In this document: piece after piece, positions 24,452-33,026 of the stretch
How the letters are laid out: each line of letters begins with the position of its first letter
Numbering within the stretch: the first letter of the stretch is position 1
Origin: Candidatus Gastranaerophilales bacterium
Lineage (GTDB): Bacteria; Cyanobacteriota; Vampirovibrionia; Gastranaerophilales; Gastranaerophilaceae
Reading direction: 5' to 3'
DNA: 37,722 nt
Assembly: GCA_944324315.1 (NCBI GenBank)
Contig: CALUVW010000018.1
Coordinates: 1 to 37,722 of the forward strand
The notes under the pieces: model-generated
Seen by the model: only the letters and a program-made list of their open reading frames with translations
Told to the model about the DNA's origin: nothing
Databases searched by the model: none
Program-made: the position numbers and the translations under genes

Positions 24452-24476
24452 AAAGGCAGGTAAGTGCCTTTTTTAT
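24451..24476 (+). terminator. Intrinsic terminator after the M14 peptidase gene
   Basis: AAAAGGCA (24451-24458) pairs with TGCCTTTT (24465-24472) and is followed by more T residues. It ends the ftsY-peptidase unit before a convergent gene. Confidence 0.8.
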
Positions 24477-24482
24477 TTATGA

Positions 24483-24935
24483 TTAATCGTCACCTAATTC
24501 AATATTTAGTTTTACATCGAGCGGTTCATTTTTTCCTCTGAATGTTACACCGCCCTCGCCTTTTGAAACTGCGGCATCTGACATTTCACCGCCTCTAACA
24601 GCATAAGGCATATCCTTTTTCTTAAGATCTTTATTAATCTTGTTTGCCAAATCAAAATCGGTATCATTTTTATCAATTTTACCGTCTTTATTCACATCCA
24701 TATGCTCAAGAGCAAGCCCCATCATGTCAAAACCAGCTTGTCCCTGTTTACCGGTAAATACAATTTCATTGTTTTTACCCTTACTTGGATCAAATGTTTT
24801 TCCGTTTACAGTGACTTTTTTTCCAATCGGAACAAAATATGTTTCGGTTTTCTTACTTTGTTCGTCATACATTTTAATTTTTGTATAACCTGCAGGTGTT
24901 GTATCACCATTTTTTCCATTTACTGGTTGTACCAT
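24483..24935 (-). CDS. Small EF-hand/dockerin-type calcium-binding protein
   Basis: The 150-residue product contains one canonical EF-hand loop, DVNKDGKIDKND. D80, N82, D84, D88 and D91 occupy the calcium-coordinating positions and Gly the sixth. The region before it (GKKVTVNGKTFDPSKGKNN, residues 38-56) looks like a small beta domain. The C-terminal region has VTFRGKNEPLDVKLNIELGD, which is also beta-rich. No signal peptide is seen. A good GGAGG site precedes the ATG. Only one loop is present, so it is neither a full dockerin (two loops) nor calmodulin-like. No function is known to me. Confidence 0.75.
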   Translation of the reverse strand: MVQPVNGKNGDTTPAGYTKIKMYDEQSKKTETYFVPIGKKVTVNGKTFDPSKGKNNEIVFTGKQGQAGFDMMGLALEHMDVNKDGKIDKNDTDFDLANKINKDLKKKDMPYAVRGGEMSDAAVSKGEGGVTFRGKNEPLDVKLNIELGDD

Positions 24936-25079
24936 AATATATCCTCCTTAATTATTGCACATATATACTTATTAAATATTTTTGATATACAAAATTGCTT
25001 CAAAATTTATTTTTATTTACATTCGTTAATATATAATATGTTTTTGTTGTAAAATTAAATAAAAAAGAGGGATTTTTAT

Positions 25080-26453
25080 ATGAAATTGCATAATTCTTAT
25101 ACAAATAAAGTTGAAGAATTTGTTCCTATTGACGGGAACAAAGTTAAGATGTATGTTTGCGGGCCTACGGTATATGATTTCGCGCACCTGGGGCATGCAA
25201 GATGCTATATAACATGGGATGTTTTATATAGATATTTGAAATTTAAGGGTTATGACGTTACATATTGCCGTAATGTAACCGATGTTGACGATAAAATCCT
25301 CAAAAAAGCAGAAAAAGAAGGAAAAACCCCCGAAGAAGTTTCTCAGTACTGGTATAAGCAGTTTGAAAATTCAATGAAGGCTCTTAATACCTTAAAACCT
25401 GATATTGAGCCGTTTGCTACAAAAACTTTAGGCGAAATGATAGGTATGGTAAAGGATTTAATCAATAAAGGCTATGCTTATGAAGCTGACGGAGATGTTT
25501 ATTTCAGGGTAAAAAAATTCCCAGAGTACGGTGCACTTTCAAAACAGCCCATAGATCAGCTTGAAAGCGGTGCAAGAATTGAGGTTGGCGAACACAAAGA
25601 AGATCCGCTTGATTTTGCACTGTGGAAAAAGGATGAAAAATTCGGCTACAAATCACCATGGGGAGTCGGGCGTCCGGGTTGGCACATAGAATGTTCCGCA
25701 ATGAGCAGAAAATATTTGGGCAAAACAATTGATATCCACGCAGGCGGAGCGGATTTAATTTTTCCTCACCACGAAAACGAAATTGCGCAATCAGAATGCG
25801 CAAACGGCTGCAAATTTGTAAATTACTGGCTTCATAACGGTTTTGTAACCATTAACAAAGAAAAGATGTCCAAATCTCTCGGCAACTTTTTAACCATAAA
25901 TGAGCTTTTGAAAAAATACGATTCCAATACAATAAGATTTTTCATTCTGACAAACCATTACAGAATGCCTGTGGAATTTTCAGATGAGGCTCTTTCTTCC
26001 GCTCAGGCAGGGGTCAAAAGAATGCTAAACGCAAAACGCTCAAAAATCAATGAAGATTTAGACATTACAAAAACCGATGAATATAAAGTCTTTGTTGATG
26101 CGATGGATGATGATTTAAATACGTCAAAGGCACTTGCAGTTCTTTTTGAACTTACGAACAAGGCAAACAAAGATGACAAAGATGCATTTACAATTCTTTT
26201 TAAATTAGCTTCCGCGCTCGGTTTTACCTTTGAAAAAGCAACACTTTCAGAAGATGAGCTGAAAAATGCCGTAAAACATGTTTCAGAAAAATTAGGGGAA
26301 AATTTCAACTCAATGGATGAATTAATCGCATATCGCAAAAATGCTCGTGATGCTAAAAACTGGGCAGTTTCAGACAAAATAAGAGATGCGCTTGATGAAG
26401 TTAATATTATCCTGAAAGATTCTAAAGAGGGTACAACGTGGGAAGTGAAATAG
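25080..26453 (+). CDS. cysS: Cysteinyl-tRNA synthetase
   Basis: CysS charges tRNA-Cys. The 457-residue protein is of typical length, with the class I HIGH variant HLGH at 36-39, KMSKS at 262-266, and the zinc site formed by C27 or so (YVCGPT), the Cys in WHIECSAM and the HHENEIAQSE block. RNVTDVDDKILKKA and GGADLIFPHHENE are family hallmarks. GAGGG precedes the ATG. The last 16 nt overlap the GTG start of the SpoIID-like gene, so the two should be co-translated. Confidence 0.97.
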   Translation: MKLHNSYTNKVEEFVPIDGNKVKMYVCGPTVYDFAHLGHARCYITWDVLYRYLKFKGYDVTYCRNVTDVDDKILKKAEKEGKTPEEVSQYWYKQFENSMKALNTLKPDIEPFATKTLGEMIGMVKDLINKGYAYEADGDVYFRVKKFPEYGALSKQPIDQLESGARIEVGEHKEDPLDFALWKKDEKFGYKSPWGVGRPGWHIECSAMSRKYLGKTIDIHAGGADLIFPHHENEIAQSECANGCKFVNYWLHNGFVTINKEKMSKSLGNFLTINELLKKYDSNTIRFFILTNHYRMPVEFSDEALSSAQAGVKRMLNAKRSKINEDLDITKTDEYKVFVDAMDDDLNTSKALAVLFELTNKANKDDKDAFTILFKLASALGFTFEKATLSEDELKNAVKHVSEKLGENFNSMDELIAYRKNARDAKNWAVSDKIRDALDEVNIILKDSKEGTTWEVK

Positions 26454-28240
26454 TTAAAATGCAAAGATGCAAAGATTCAAAGACGCAAAGCCCTTTTCAT
26501 AAAAGTGTGCAATTCCTAGCCTCTATGCCTGTATTAGCTATATTTTTATTTACTTCATCCTGTCAGGCGCAGATAATGCCGAATATTCCTGCTGCAACGC
26601 TTGCAGCAGCACAGCAGGCTGTTATAAATCAAAATATGCCGTCATCAGAAGTTATCAGAGTCGGAATAGGTAATCAAAATTTCGGCACATATCAATATAA
26701 AAATATTACTGTTTTCGGGACAGGCGACACTCAAATTTACGACAACAAAATGCTTATAGGAAATTATCCGCCAAATCAGGAAATTTCAATATCTTACAAT
26801 GACGGAATGTTCAGTATATACACTCCAGGCAATGTTTTCCCGGAGAAAATTAAGGGGCCTGTACAAATTACAAGCAACTTTGGGCTGTTAGGGGTGTCAG
26901 GTTTAAAAAGAGCAGGGAAACAGGCGCTTTATCACGGAGCATTTGAACTTGCGCCCAACAGCAATGGAACTTTTAATCTTGTAAATATGATTGAAGTAGA
27001 AGATTACCTTAAAGGGGTTGTTCCAAACGAAATGCCTGTGCATTTTGGCTTGGAAGCCCTAAAAGCACAAAGTGTTGCAGCAAGAAACTATGTTCTTTCG
27101 CCGCGCGTCAAATCATCACCGAATTATGACGTTGTTGACAGTGTTGCAAGTCAGGTTTACTACGGGGCAAATACCGAAAAACCTTTATCTAATCAGGCAG
27201 TAGAAGAAACTGAAGGTATGGTTGCGATTTATAACTGGGATTTAATTTTAGCTCAGTACTCATCTACTGCCGGAGGGTATACGGAAAGCTTTTCAAACGC
27301 TTTTTCAGACCCGAAAACAAAAGAATTCCCGTCGCATGAAAAACCTTACTTAAAAGCAAAACCCGATATAATCGGCCAACAACCTTTGAATAAAGAGGAA
27401 GATGCTCAGGCTTATTATAAATCAAAGCCGGACACTTACGATATCCGCTCGCCTTATTTCAGATGGGAGCGCGAATGGAACGCTGATGAATTAAAAAATG
27501 TCCTTGAATACACTCTATATGCACAATCCGCAACAGGATTTGTGCATCCGGTATTTAAAAAAGGCGATAAACTGGATGATATTCAAGAATTGAAAGTTAT
27601 CCGGCGCGGAGAGTCCGGCAAAATCATAGAAATGGAAGTCGTTACGCGCTCTCAGACATACAAAGTTTTCAAAGAACTTGTTGTAAGACGTCTTTTGACA
27701 AAAGACGGGAAAGCTTTACCGAGTGCAAACGTTGTATTTGATAATGTAAAGGATGAAAACGGGAACTTAATTTCAATTCACGCCTACGGCGGCGGTTTCG
27801 GACACGGGGTTGGAATGAGCCAGTATGGTGCAGGATTTATGGGTTCTGAAATGCATATCCCGTATGATAAAATTCTTCAGCACTATTATACCGGAATAAC
27901 ACTTTCTACAAAACCTGTCATTATTTCAACAGAAACCGGCCAACAAAGTGTTACACAGCATTTTTATTCAAAAGATAAAAAAGCAAAAATAATTATTGAT
28001 AATAAATTTGGCGTGAATATTTTAAGTGTAGACATTAACGGCTTCAAACAGAATTTTGAACTGCCCAAAGAAATGCTTGGCTTCAAAAGATATTCAGAAA
28101 TTGATATTTCTAAATACATAAAAAAGGGAAGAAATACAATAACCTTTACTTCGCCGGAATTTTTTGAAAGTGCGAACAGAAAAGGCTTGAGATTGTATGT
28201 GGAACTGGTGCCAAAAAGAGAATACGGCTGGATTGACTAA
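26438..28240 (+). CDS. SpoIID/LytB-like lytic transglycosylase, exported
   Basis: The SpoIID family cleaves denuded glycan strands of peptidoglycan. The GTG at 26438 is favoured by AGAGGG 7 nt ahead; an ATG at 26459 is the alternative. After a positively charged N-terminus, the hydrophobic segment FLASMPVLAIFLFTSSC ends in a possible lipobox (TSSC), so it is either a lipoprotein or cleaved nearby. The SpoIID domain includes MIEVEDYLKGVVPNEMP (about 184-200), ALKAQSVAARNYVL, and near residue 451 GGGFGHGVGMSQYGA. The last 110 residues form an extra beta-rich domain. The first residues are encoded by four 8-bp repeats. It precedes murJ. Confidence 0.88.
   Translation: MGSEIVKMQRCKDSKTQSPFHKSVQFLASMPVLAIFLFTSSCQAQIMPNIPAATLAAAQQAVINQNMPSSEVIRVGIGNQNFGTYQYKNITVFGTGDTQIYDNKMLIGNYPPNQEISISYNDGMFSIYTPGNVFPEKIKGPVQITSNFGLLGVSGLKRAGKQALYHGAFELAPNSNGTFNLVNMIEVEDYLKGVVPNEMPVHFGLEALKAQSVAARNYVLSPRVKSSPNYDVVDSVASQVYYGANTEKPLSNQAVEETEGMVAIYNWDLILAQYSSTAGGYTESFSNAFSDPKTKEFPSHEKPYLKAKPDIIGQQPLNKEEDAQAYYKSKPDTYDIRSPYFRWEREWNADELKNVLEYTLYAQSATGFVHPVFKKGDKLDDIQELKVIRRGESGKIIEMEVVTRSQTYKVFKELVVRRLLTKDGKALPSANVVFDNVKDENGNLISIHAYGGGFGHGVGMSQYGAGFMGSEMHIPYDKILQHYYTGITLSTKPVIISTETGQQSVTQHFYSKDKKAKIIIDNKFGVNILSVDINGFKQNFELPKEMLGFKRYSEIDISKYIKKGRNTITFTSPEFFESANRKGLRLYVELVPKREYGWID
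26459..26490. repeat. Four tandem 8-bp units at the 5' end of the SpoIID-like gene
   Basis: ATGCAAAG occurs twice, then ATTCAAAG and ACGCAAAG. It lies within the coding region, and because 8 is not a multiple of 3, a change of one unit would shift the frame between the GTG start and the signal sequence. Confidence 0.7.
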
Positions 28241-28252
28241 ATAAGAATACAC

Positions 28253-28317
28253 CCCTCTCCCTATGGGAGAGGGCAGGGTACGTTAGCGGACAAAATATTT
28301 ACGTACCCGGGTGAGGG
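28253..28317. repeat. Palindromic repeat, REP-B family (CCCTCTCCC type)
   Basis: A perfect hairpin CCCTCTCCC-TAT-GGGAGAGGG (28253-28273) is followed by GGGTACGT (28276-28283) and its inverted copy ACGTACCC (28301-28308). It ends in GTGAGGGT, which serves as the murJ ribosome binding site. Confidence 0.85.
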
Positions 28318-28322
28318 TAATA

Positions 28323-29933
28323 ATGAACGAAAGTACAAAAATTAAAGGTGATGAAAAAGCGACAAGCGTCTTAAAAGCCGCCTGGATAATTGCGGTTGTT
28401 ACGATTATAAGCAAACTTATAGGATTTATAAGAGATATTGTTATTGCAAACTATTACGGTGCGACTTTAGTATCGGATGCTTACTACTATGCTTATCAAA
28501 TTCCGTCGCTGTCGTTGATTTTGCTCGGAGGTGTCGGCGGTCCTTTCCACAGCGCAACTGTTGCTGTCTTTTCAAAGCTTATTCCGAATTTAAAAGAAAA
28601 ACCTGAAAAAGAAGTTAACAAATTATATTCAACATTTATGACAGCGACCACAATATTTTTTCTTATACTGTCTGTTATAATGTTTGTATTCCCGCGCCAG
28701 ATAATGGGGCTGATTATATCAAACGGTTCTGCTGATATGATTAATCTTGCAGCAGAGCATTTAAAAATTATGACACCGCTTTTGATTATAGGCGGAATTG
28801 TAGGGATCTATTACGGAATTTTGATTATATACAGGCAGTTTATGCTCCCGAATTTGTCGCCTATAATAATGAGTGCTGCAATAATAGGTGTTGTAATGGC
28901 TGTTCCTGATGACAGCAAAGGTTACGCTCTTGCCTGGGCAACTACAATCGGTGCTGTATTACAGCTTGTTATCCAGTATCCGAACGTGAGGAGGCTCGGA
29001 TTTAAATGGAAACCTGATTTCCATTTTACAAATAACCCTAATTTCAAAGAAATAACAGAACTTTTATTCCCCGCGGTTTTAAGCTCCACTGTCGGTCAAA
29101 TTCATATTTATGTTGATATGTTTTTCACATCATCAATTTCAGAGGGTGCCTGGACTGCAATCGGATATGCAAACAGAGTTTTCCAGTTCCCTGTCGGAAT
29201 TTTAGTCACTGCATTTTTAGTTCCTCTTTTTCCGATTTTCTCAAGGCTCGTTGCAGAAAAAGATTTAGAAGGAATTAAAAGTTACTTTAATAAAGGGGTC
29301 GGCGTACTATTTTTTGCGGCAATTCCGATTATTATAGGGATTTTAACAGTAGGCACAGATGCGGTAAGACTTGTATTTGAACGCGGAGCATTTGATGAAA
29401 ATGCAACATTTATGGTGACGGAAGCCCTATGGTTTTTATCTGTTTCAATACTGCCTTACGTATTCAGAGATTCAATAACAAGGGTTTACTATTCCTTTAA
29501 CGATTCAAAAACTCCTTTTGTCGTGGCTTTTTCATCAATCGTGCTGAAATATCTTCTGAACGTAATATTTATAAAATACATGGGAATGGGTATAGGCGGA
29601 ATTACGCTTTCTACATCACTTGTAACTCTCTTCAATGCCTGTGTTTTGGGGGCTTTGATTTATAAAAAAGTTAGAATGAATTATAAATCTTTGTTTACAA
29701 ACCTTTTGAAAATGTGTATTGCAGGCTTTGTAACAATTGCCGTATGCTTTGGCGTTGCTGTATGCTTTAATAAATTCATTGAACTTCCGAAAATACTGTT
29801 TGAGATTACAAAAATCACTGCCGTTGGCATTGTCTGCCTTACAATATATACAGGACTCAATTTAGCGTTAAAAATGGAATATGCTAAAGAATTAAGCTCA
29901 AGATTGATTAATAAAATAAAACATAATACATAA
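28323..29933 (+). CDS. murJ: Lipid II flippase MurJ
   Basis: MurJ moves lipid II across the inner membrane for peptidoglycan assembly. The ATG at 28323 is chosen because GAGGG lies 5 nt before it; an in-frame GTG at 28311 falls inside that site. The 536-residue product is a MviN-type MOP transporter with about 14 hydrophobic helices. It has the N-terminal block AAWIIAVVTIISKLIGFIRD, then ANYYGATLVSDAYYYAYQIP, and later YANRVFQFPVGILVTAFLVP, all typical. The ribosome binding site is part of a dispersed palindromic repeat. It follows the SpoIID-like gene. Confidence 0.95.
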   Translation: MNESTKIKGDEKATSVLKAAWIIAVVTIISKLIGFIRDIVIANYYGATLVSDAYYYAYQIPSLSLILLGGVGGPFHSATVAVFSKLIPNLKEKPEKEVNKLYSTFMTATTIFFLILSVIMFVFPRQIMGLIISNGSADMINLAAEHLKIMTPLLIIGGIVGIYYGILIIYRQFMLPNLSPIIMSAAIIGVVMAVPDDSKGYALAWATTIGAVLQLVIQYPNVRRLGFKWKPDFHFTNNPNFKEITELLFPAVLSSTVGQIHIYVDMFFTSSISEGAWTAIGYANRVFQFPVGILVTAFLVPLFPIFSRLVAEKDLEGIKSYFNKGVGVLFFAAIPIIIGILTVGTDAVRLVFERGAFDENATFMVTEALWFLSVSILPYVFRDSITRVYYSFNDSKTPFVVAFSSIVLKYLLNVIFIKYMGMGIGGITLSTSLVTLFNACVLGALIYKKVRMNYKSLFTNLLKMCIAGFVTIAVCFGVAVCFNKFIELPKILFEITKITAVGIVCLTIYTGLNLALKMEYAKELSSRLINKIKHNT

Positions 29934-29937
29934 AGCG

Positions 29938-29963
29938 TCATCCCGAATTTATTTCAGGATGGC
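29938..29963. repeat. Half copy of the REP-A palindrome after murJ
   Basis: CATCCCGAATTTATTTCAGGATG forms one imperfect hairpin 5 nt after the murJ stop. It could slow 3' decay or weakly terminate. Confidence 0.6.
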
Positions 29964-29986
29964 GTAACTGGATATTATTTTTGGAT

Positions 29987-29992
29987 TATAAT
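29987..29992 (+). promoter_or_regulatory. -10 box of the threonylcarbamoyl-AMP synthase gene, probably leaderless
   Basis: TATAAT ends exactly 6 nt before the ATG at 29999, with no Shine-Dalgarno sequence. Confidence 0.55.
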
Positions 29993-29998
29993 TAAATC

Positions 29999-30586
29999 AT
30001 GATTATACAAAACACTGAAAAAATTAAAGAAGTACTTGAAAATGACGGGGTAATAGCATACGTAACCGATACGGTCTGGGGACTTGGCTGCCTGCCGGCA
30101 TCTGAAAAAGCCGTAAAAAAGATTTATGAAATAAAAAAACGTGAAGCTCAAAAACCGCTTATCTTAATGTCAAATGAAACATACAACCTTCTTGAATATG
30201 TAAAACCAATCCCAAAAATCGGATGCCGTTTGATAAAAAAATATTTTCCGGGCGCCTTAACCCTCGTTGTTGAAAAATCTGAAAAAACTCCTTACTATAT
30301 GACTTCAAATATGGAAACAGTCGGGATCCGTGTTCCTGATAACGAAATTTTCAAAGAAATCTGCGAAATTGCCCCCGGACATGTTCTTGCAACAACAAGC
30401 GCAAACCTTTCTCATCAACCTTCTGCAAAAACTTATGAACAGGCTTTAGAAAATATGGAAGGGCTTGCAGACCTTATAATCCCTGACTACGGACATATTT
30501 GCAAGGGGCTTGAATCAACTGTGTGCGGAGTATTCACAGATGAACTAAAAATTTTCCGCCAGGGCGCAATAACAATTGAACTTTAA
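29999..30586 (+). CDS. tsaC: L-threonylcarbamoyladenylate synthase (TsaC/Sua5/YrdC family)
   Basis: This enzyme makes threonylcarbamoyl-AMP from threonine, bicarbonate and ATP for the t6A37 modification of ANN-decoding tRNAs. The 195-residue product is the short TsaC form without a Sua5 C-terminal domain. Family blocks are VIAYVTDTVWGLGCLPA (about 18-34), YEIKKREAQKPLILM with the KxR-type loop, YFPGALTLVVEKS, VGIRVPDN, ATTSANLSHQPSAKTYEQAL and a terminal ESTVCGVF with IFRQGAI. It has no ribosome binding site and is probably leaderless. The partner genes tsaB and tsaD are not in the window. Confidence 0.93.
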   Translation: MIIQNTEKIKEVLENDGVIAYVTDTVWGLGCLPASEKAVKKIYEIKKREAQKPLILMSNETYNLLEYVKPIPKIGCRLIKKYFPGALTLVVEKSEKTPYYMTSNMETVGIRVPDNEIFKEICEIAPGHVLATTSANLSHQPSAKTYEQALENMEGLADLIIPDYGHICKGLESTVCGVFTDELKIFRQGAITIEL

Positions 30587-30649
30587 CTTCACTTGAAAAA
30601 CACATTAAAAAGAGATATAATTAGAATATAAAATAAGGAGGTAAAAACT

Positions 30650-31409
30650 ATGTATTTTAAAGCTTTAAATATTACCCCCCCCCGCAAAACATGCTTGGGG
30701 CAAGGGTTTAGAAGGTTTTACTTTAGCAGAAGTATTAATTACTCTGGGTATAATTGGTGTCGTTGCTGCATTAACAATTCCGGTACTAATTTCTAATTAT
30801 AAAAAAAATGTCGCAGAGACAAGACTAGCAAAATTTTATAGTACCATAAATCAAGCAATTAAAATGGCAGAAGTTGATTATGGTGATAAAAGGCAATGGG
30901 ACATACTTGAAAAAGGTTATGAAGAAGATGAAAACGGCAACCCCACTACAAATTCACGAGTTTTGCCATGGTTTAACAAATATTTAAAGCCTTACTTAAA
31001 TATAACCGAATATGGAGTAGACGGTAATTCAGAAGGTAAAGTGCTTGCATATTTCTCAGACGGAAGTATGGTTATGATTAGCAGCTCAAGTTTTGTATTT
31101 TATCCGAATGCCAAAGATTATGAAAGAATTGAAGAGGATGGCACTGTTACTCGAAACACAGATATGTGTGGAACTAAATATTTTACGTTTTTCTTTCGCC
31201 CCTGGGAGAATTCAGAAATAAATAAATATCACTACCAAAAAGGTGTTGAACCATATAAATATAATTGGGACGGTACAAAAGAAATGCTTTTAACAGATAG
31301 TTTATTTGGCTGCAAAAGAGCAGAAGGAAGAACTGAAGAGGCATATTGTACAGCACTTATACAAATGAACGGCTGGAAAATCCCGAAAGATTATCCGTTA
31401 CGCTTTTAA
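30650..31409 (+). pseudogene. Type IV prepilin, out of frame at a C9 tract (phase-variable or pseudogene)
   Basis: AAGGAGG at 30635-30641 precedes the ATG at 30650. The frame opens MYFKALNIT, crosses nine C residues (30675-30683) and then stops early. If the tract had eight C, the reading would continue as PPAKHAWGKGLE then GFTLAEVLITLGIIGVVAAL. This is a perfect class III prepilin signal and assembly helix followed by the rest of the protein to 31409, about 252 residues. The body contains the TRLAKFYSTINQAIKMAE helix and a Cys-containing C-terminus (EAYCTALIQMNGWKIPKDYP). The gene thus looks intact except for one base in a slippery tract. A sequencing error, a contingency locus in the OFF state, or recent decay are the options. 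Confidence 0.8.
30675..30683. repeat. Poly-C tract of 9 within the prepilin 5' end
   Basis: A run of nine C is exceptional in this AT-rich DNA. It lies at codons 9-12 of the prepilin frame, where slippage would switch the gene on and off. Confidence 0.95.
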
Positions 31410-31428
31410 ATAAAAACAATTATAAAAA

Positions 31429-32037
31429 TTATAATGTTTTCTCAACTCTGTCGACAGTAATTCCGTCAGCTTTATAATAAGTTGTACATAAAACATTCGC
31501 CGTTGAGGGATCAAAATCTATAATATAATTTACTGTTTTTCCATCACGGCGGTAATGAGTTTCTTTAATAATATGGCTAACGCCATTCTTACTTTCATAT
31601 TCCGCCAGTATCTCTATTGCTTTTCCGTCATAATAATATGTTGCTTTTAATAAATCTTCATTTTCAGGGTCATAATCATAAGTATAAGAAACAGTCTTAC
31701 CATCATCAAAATAGCCTGTTTCTTTTATCTTATTCAAAGTTACAGGATCATAATCTTCAATACATTCGACAGTTTTACCGTCATCCAGATAACTTGTACC
31801 TCTTAATAAGTTTCCGGTCACAGGATCGAAATCTTCAACATATAAGTTTTTAAATTTTTCTTTATGCCTAATATCTGCTTGGATTATATCCGGCAAAACG
31901 GTATCAGCCTCATCATATCGGGAGGTATTTGACTTCAATTCAGCATTAGCAGAAAGATTGTTTGGTGTACCTTTCTTTTTAACAGAAGATTTTTGATTTT
32001 GACCGAATCCCAAAAAACTAATTTTATTTATTCTCAT
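31429..32037 (-). CDS. Repeat protein with five YDP/DGKTV units (DUF2963-like)
   Basis: The 202-residue protein has an N-terminal leader MRINKISFLGFGQNQ and a polar linker. Then come about five units of roughly 26 residues: EDFDPVTGNLLRGTSYLDDG (residues 68-87), EDYDPVTLNKIKETGYFDDG, YDYDPENEDLLKATYYYDGK, a divergent fourth (IIKETHYRRDGKTVNYI) and DFDPSTANVLCTTYYKADG. The consensus DYDPxTxxxxKxTxYxxDGKTV resembles the DUF2963 repeat known from phytoplasma proteins, and more distantly YD/MORN-like beta hairpin repeats. No export signal of a standard type is seen. The leader resembles that of the gene at 7134-8267. The function is unknown. Confidence 0.75.
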   Translation of the reverse strand: MRINKISFLGFGQNQKSSVKKKGTPNNLSANAELKSNTSRYDEADTVLPDIIQADIRHKEKFKNLYVEDFDPVTGNLLRGTSYLDDGKTVECIEDYDPVTLNKIKETGYFDDGKTVSYTYDYDPENEDLLKATYYYDGKAIEILAEYESKNGVSHIIKETHYRRDGKTVNYIIDFDPSTANVLCTTYYKADGITVDRVEKTL

Positions 32038-32094
32038 ATATTATACCTTATATTTTTATAATGGTTGAAAATAAAAAAATTTGCGTAGATGATA

Positions 32095-32937
32095 TCAAAT
32101 CAATTCTGCCGCCCTGTATGAACTTCTGACAAGTGGTCCTATCTGGTAATGCTTTATACCTATTTTTTCGGCTAAAAGTTTCAATTTTTCATACTCATCA
32201 GGCGTATAGTATTTTGAAACCTCAAGATGTGCTTTTGAAGGCTGAATATACTGACCGATTGTTAAAATATCACATCCAACATTTTTTAAATCAATAAGAG
32301 TTTCCTCAATATCTTCAAAAGTTTCGCCAAGCCCTATCATTAAACCTGATTTTGTTATGATATCACTGTTATTTTTAACATATTTCAAAACCTCAAGCGA
32401 ACAGTCGTAATTTCCCTGCGGTCGTGCTGTTTTAAATATTTTTCTGACCGTTTCAATATTATGGTTAAAAACATCAGGATGAGCCTTTATTATTGTATCA
32501 AGAGAACTTTTGTCCCCTTTAAAATCAGGTGTTAAAATTTCAATTTTTATATCAGATGAAACTTTTCTTATTTCATAAATACATTTTGCAAAATGTTCTG
32601 CACCGCCGTCAGGCAGGTCATCTCTTGTAACAGAGGTTATAACAGCATATTTAAGTCCCAAATCTCTTACGGCTTCTGCCACATGTAAAGGTTCATTTTC
32701 ATCCAGAGGCAGGGGTTTAGCGCAGTTTATATTGCAGTATCTGCAATTTCGAGTACAATCGCTGCCCATAATCAAAAAAGTTGCGGTATTTTTCGTATAG
32801 CATTCATTTTTGTTCGGACAGCGCGCATTTTCACAAACCGTATTCAAACATTTTGTTTTTAAAATTCTTCTCACAGTACGAGTTTTATCCGTATCTATGA
32901 TTGGTCTTTTTAAATATTCAGGTAATCTTTGGTTCAC
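32095..32937 (-). CDS. lipA: Lipoyl synthase LipA
   Basis: LipA inserts two sulphurs into protein-bound octanoate to make lipoate. The 280-residue radical-SAM enzyme has the auxiliary cluster motif CENARCPNKNEC (C35, C40, C46) and the radical-SAM triad CTRNCRYC (C61, C65, C68). AVITSVTRDDLPDGGAEHF is a family hallmark, and the C-terminal GPLVRSSYRAAEL carries the conserved RSSY Ser. It begins with GTG. A TATAAT box lies 7 nt upstream with no ribosome binding site, so it may be leaderless. The lpd-like gene nearby encodes a lipoyl-using E3 component, which fits the context. Confidence 0.96.
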   Translation of the reverse strand: MNQRLPEYLKRPIIDTDKTRTVRRILKTKCLNTVCENARCPNKNECYTKNTATFLIMGSDCTRNCRYCNINCAKPLPLDENEPLHVAEAVRDLGLKYAVITSVTRDDLPDGGAEHFAKCIYEIRKVSSDIKIEILTPDFKGDKSSLDTIIKAHPDVFNHNIETVRKIFKTARPQGNYDCSLEVLKYVKNNSDIITKSGLMIGLGETFEDIEETLIDLKNVGCDILTIGQYIQPSKAHLEVSKYYTPDEYEKLKLLAEKIGIKHYQIGPLVRSSYRAAELI

Positions 32938-33026
32938 ATTTTAAATTATATAGCAAAAATATTGATTTTCATGACTTATAACGTTATAATATAAATAAAA
33001 GGAATGCTAAAAAAGGAGTAGCAATT

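Noticed and set aside
30864-31409. A separate 181-residue gene starting at an internal ATG
   Set aside because: It is the body of the frameshifted prepilin. The same frame extends upstream through the assembly helix, and no ribosome site precedes this ATG.
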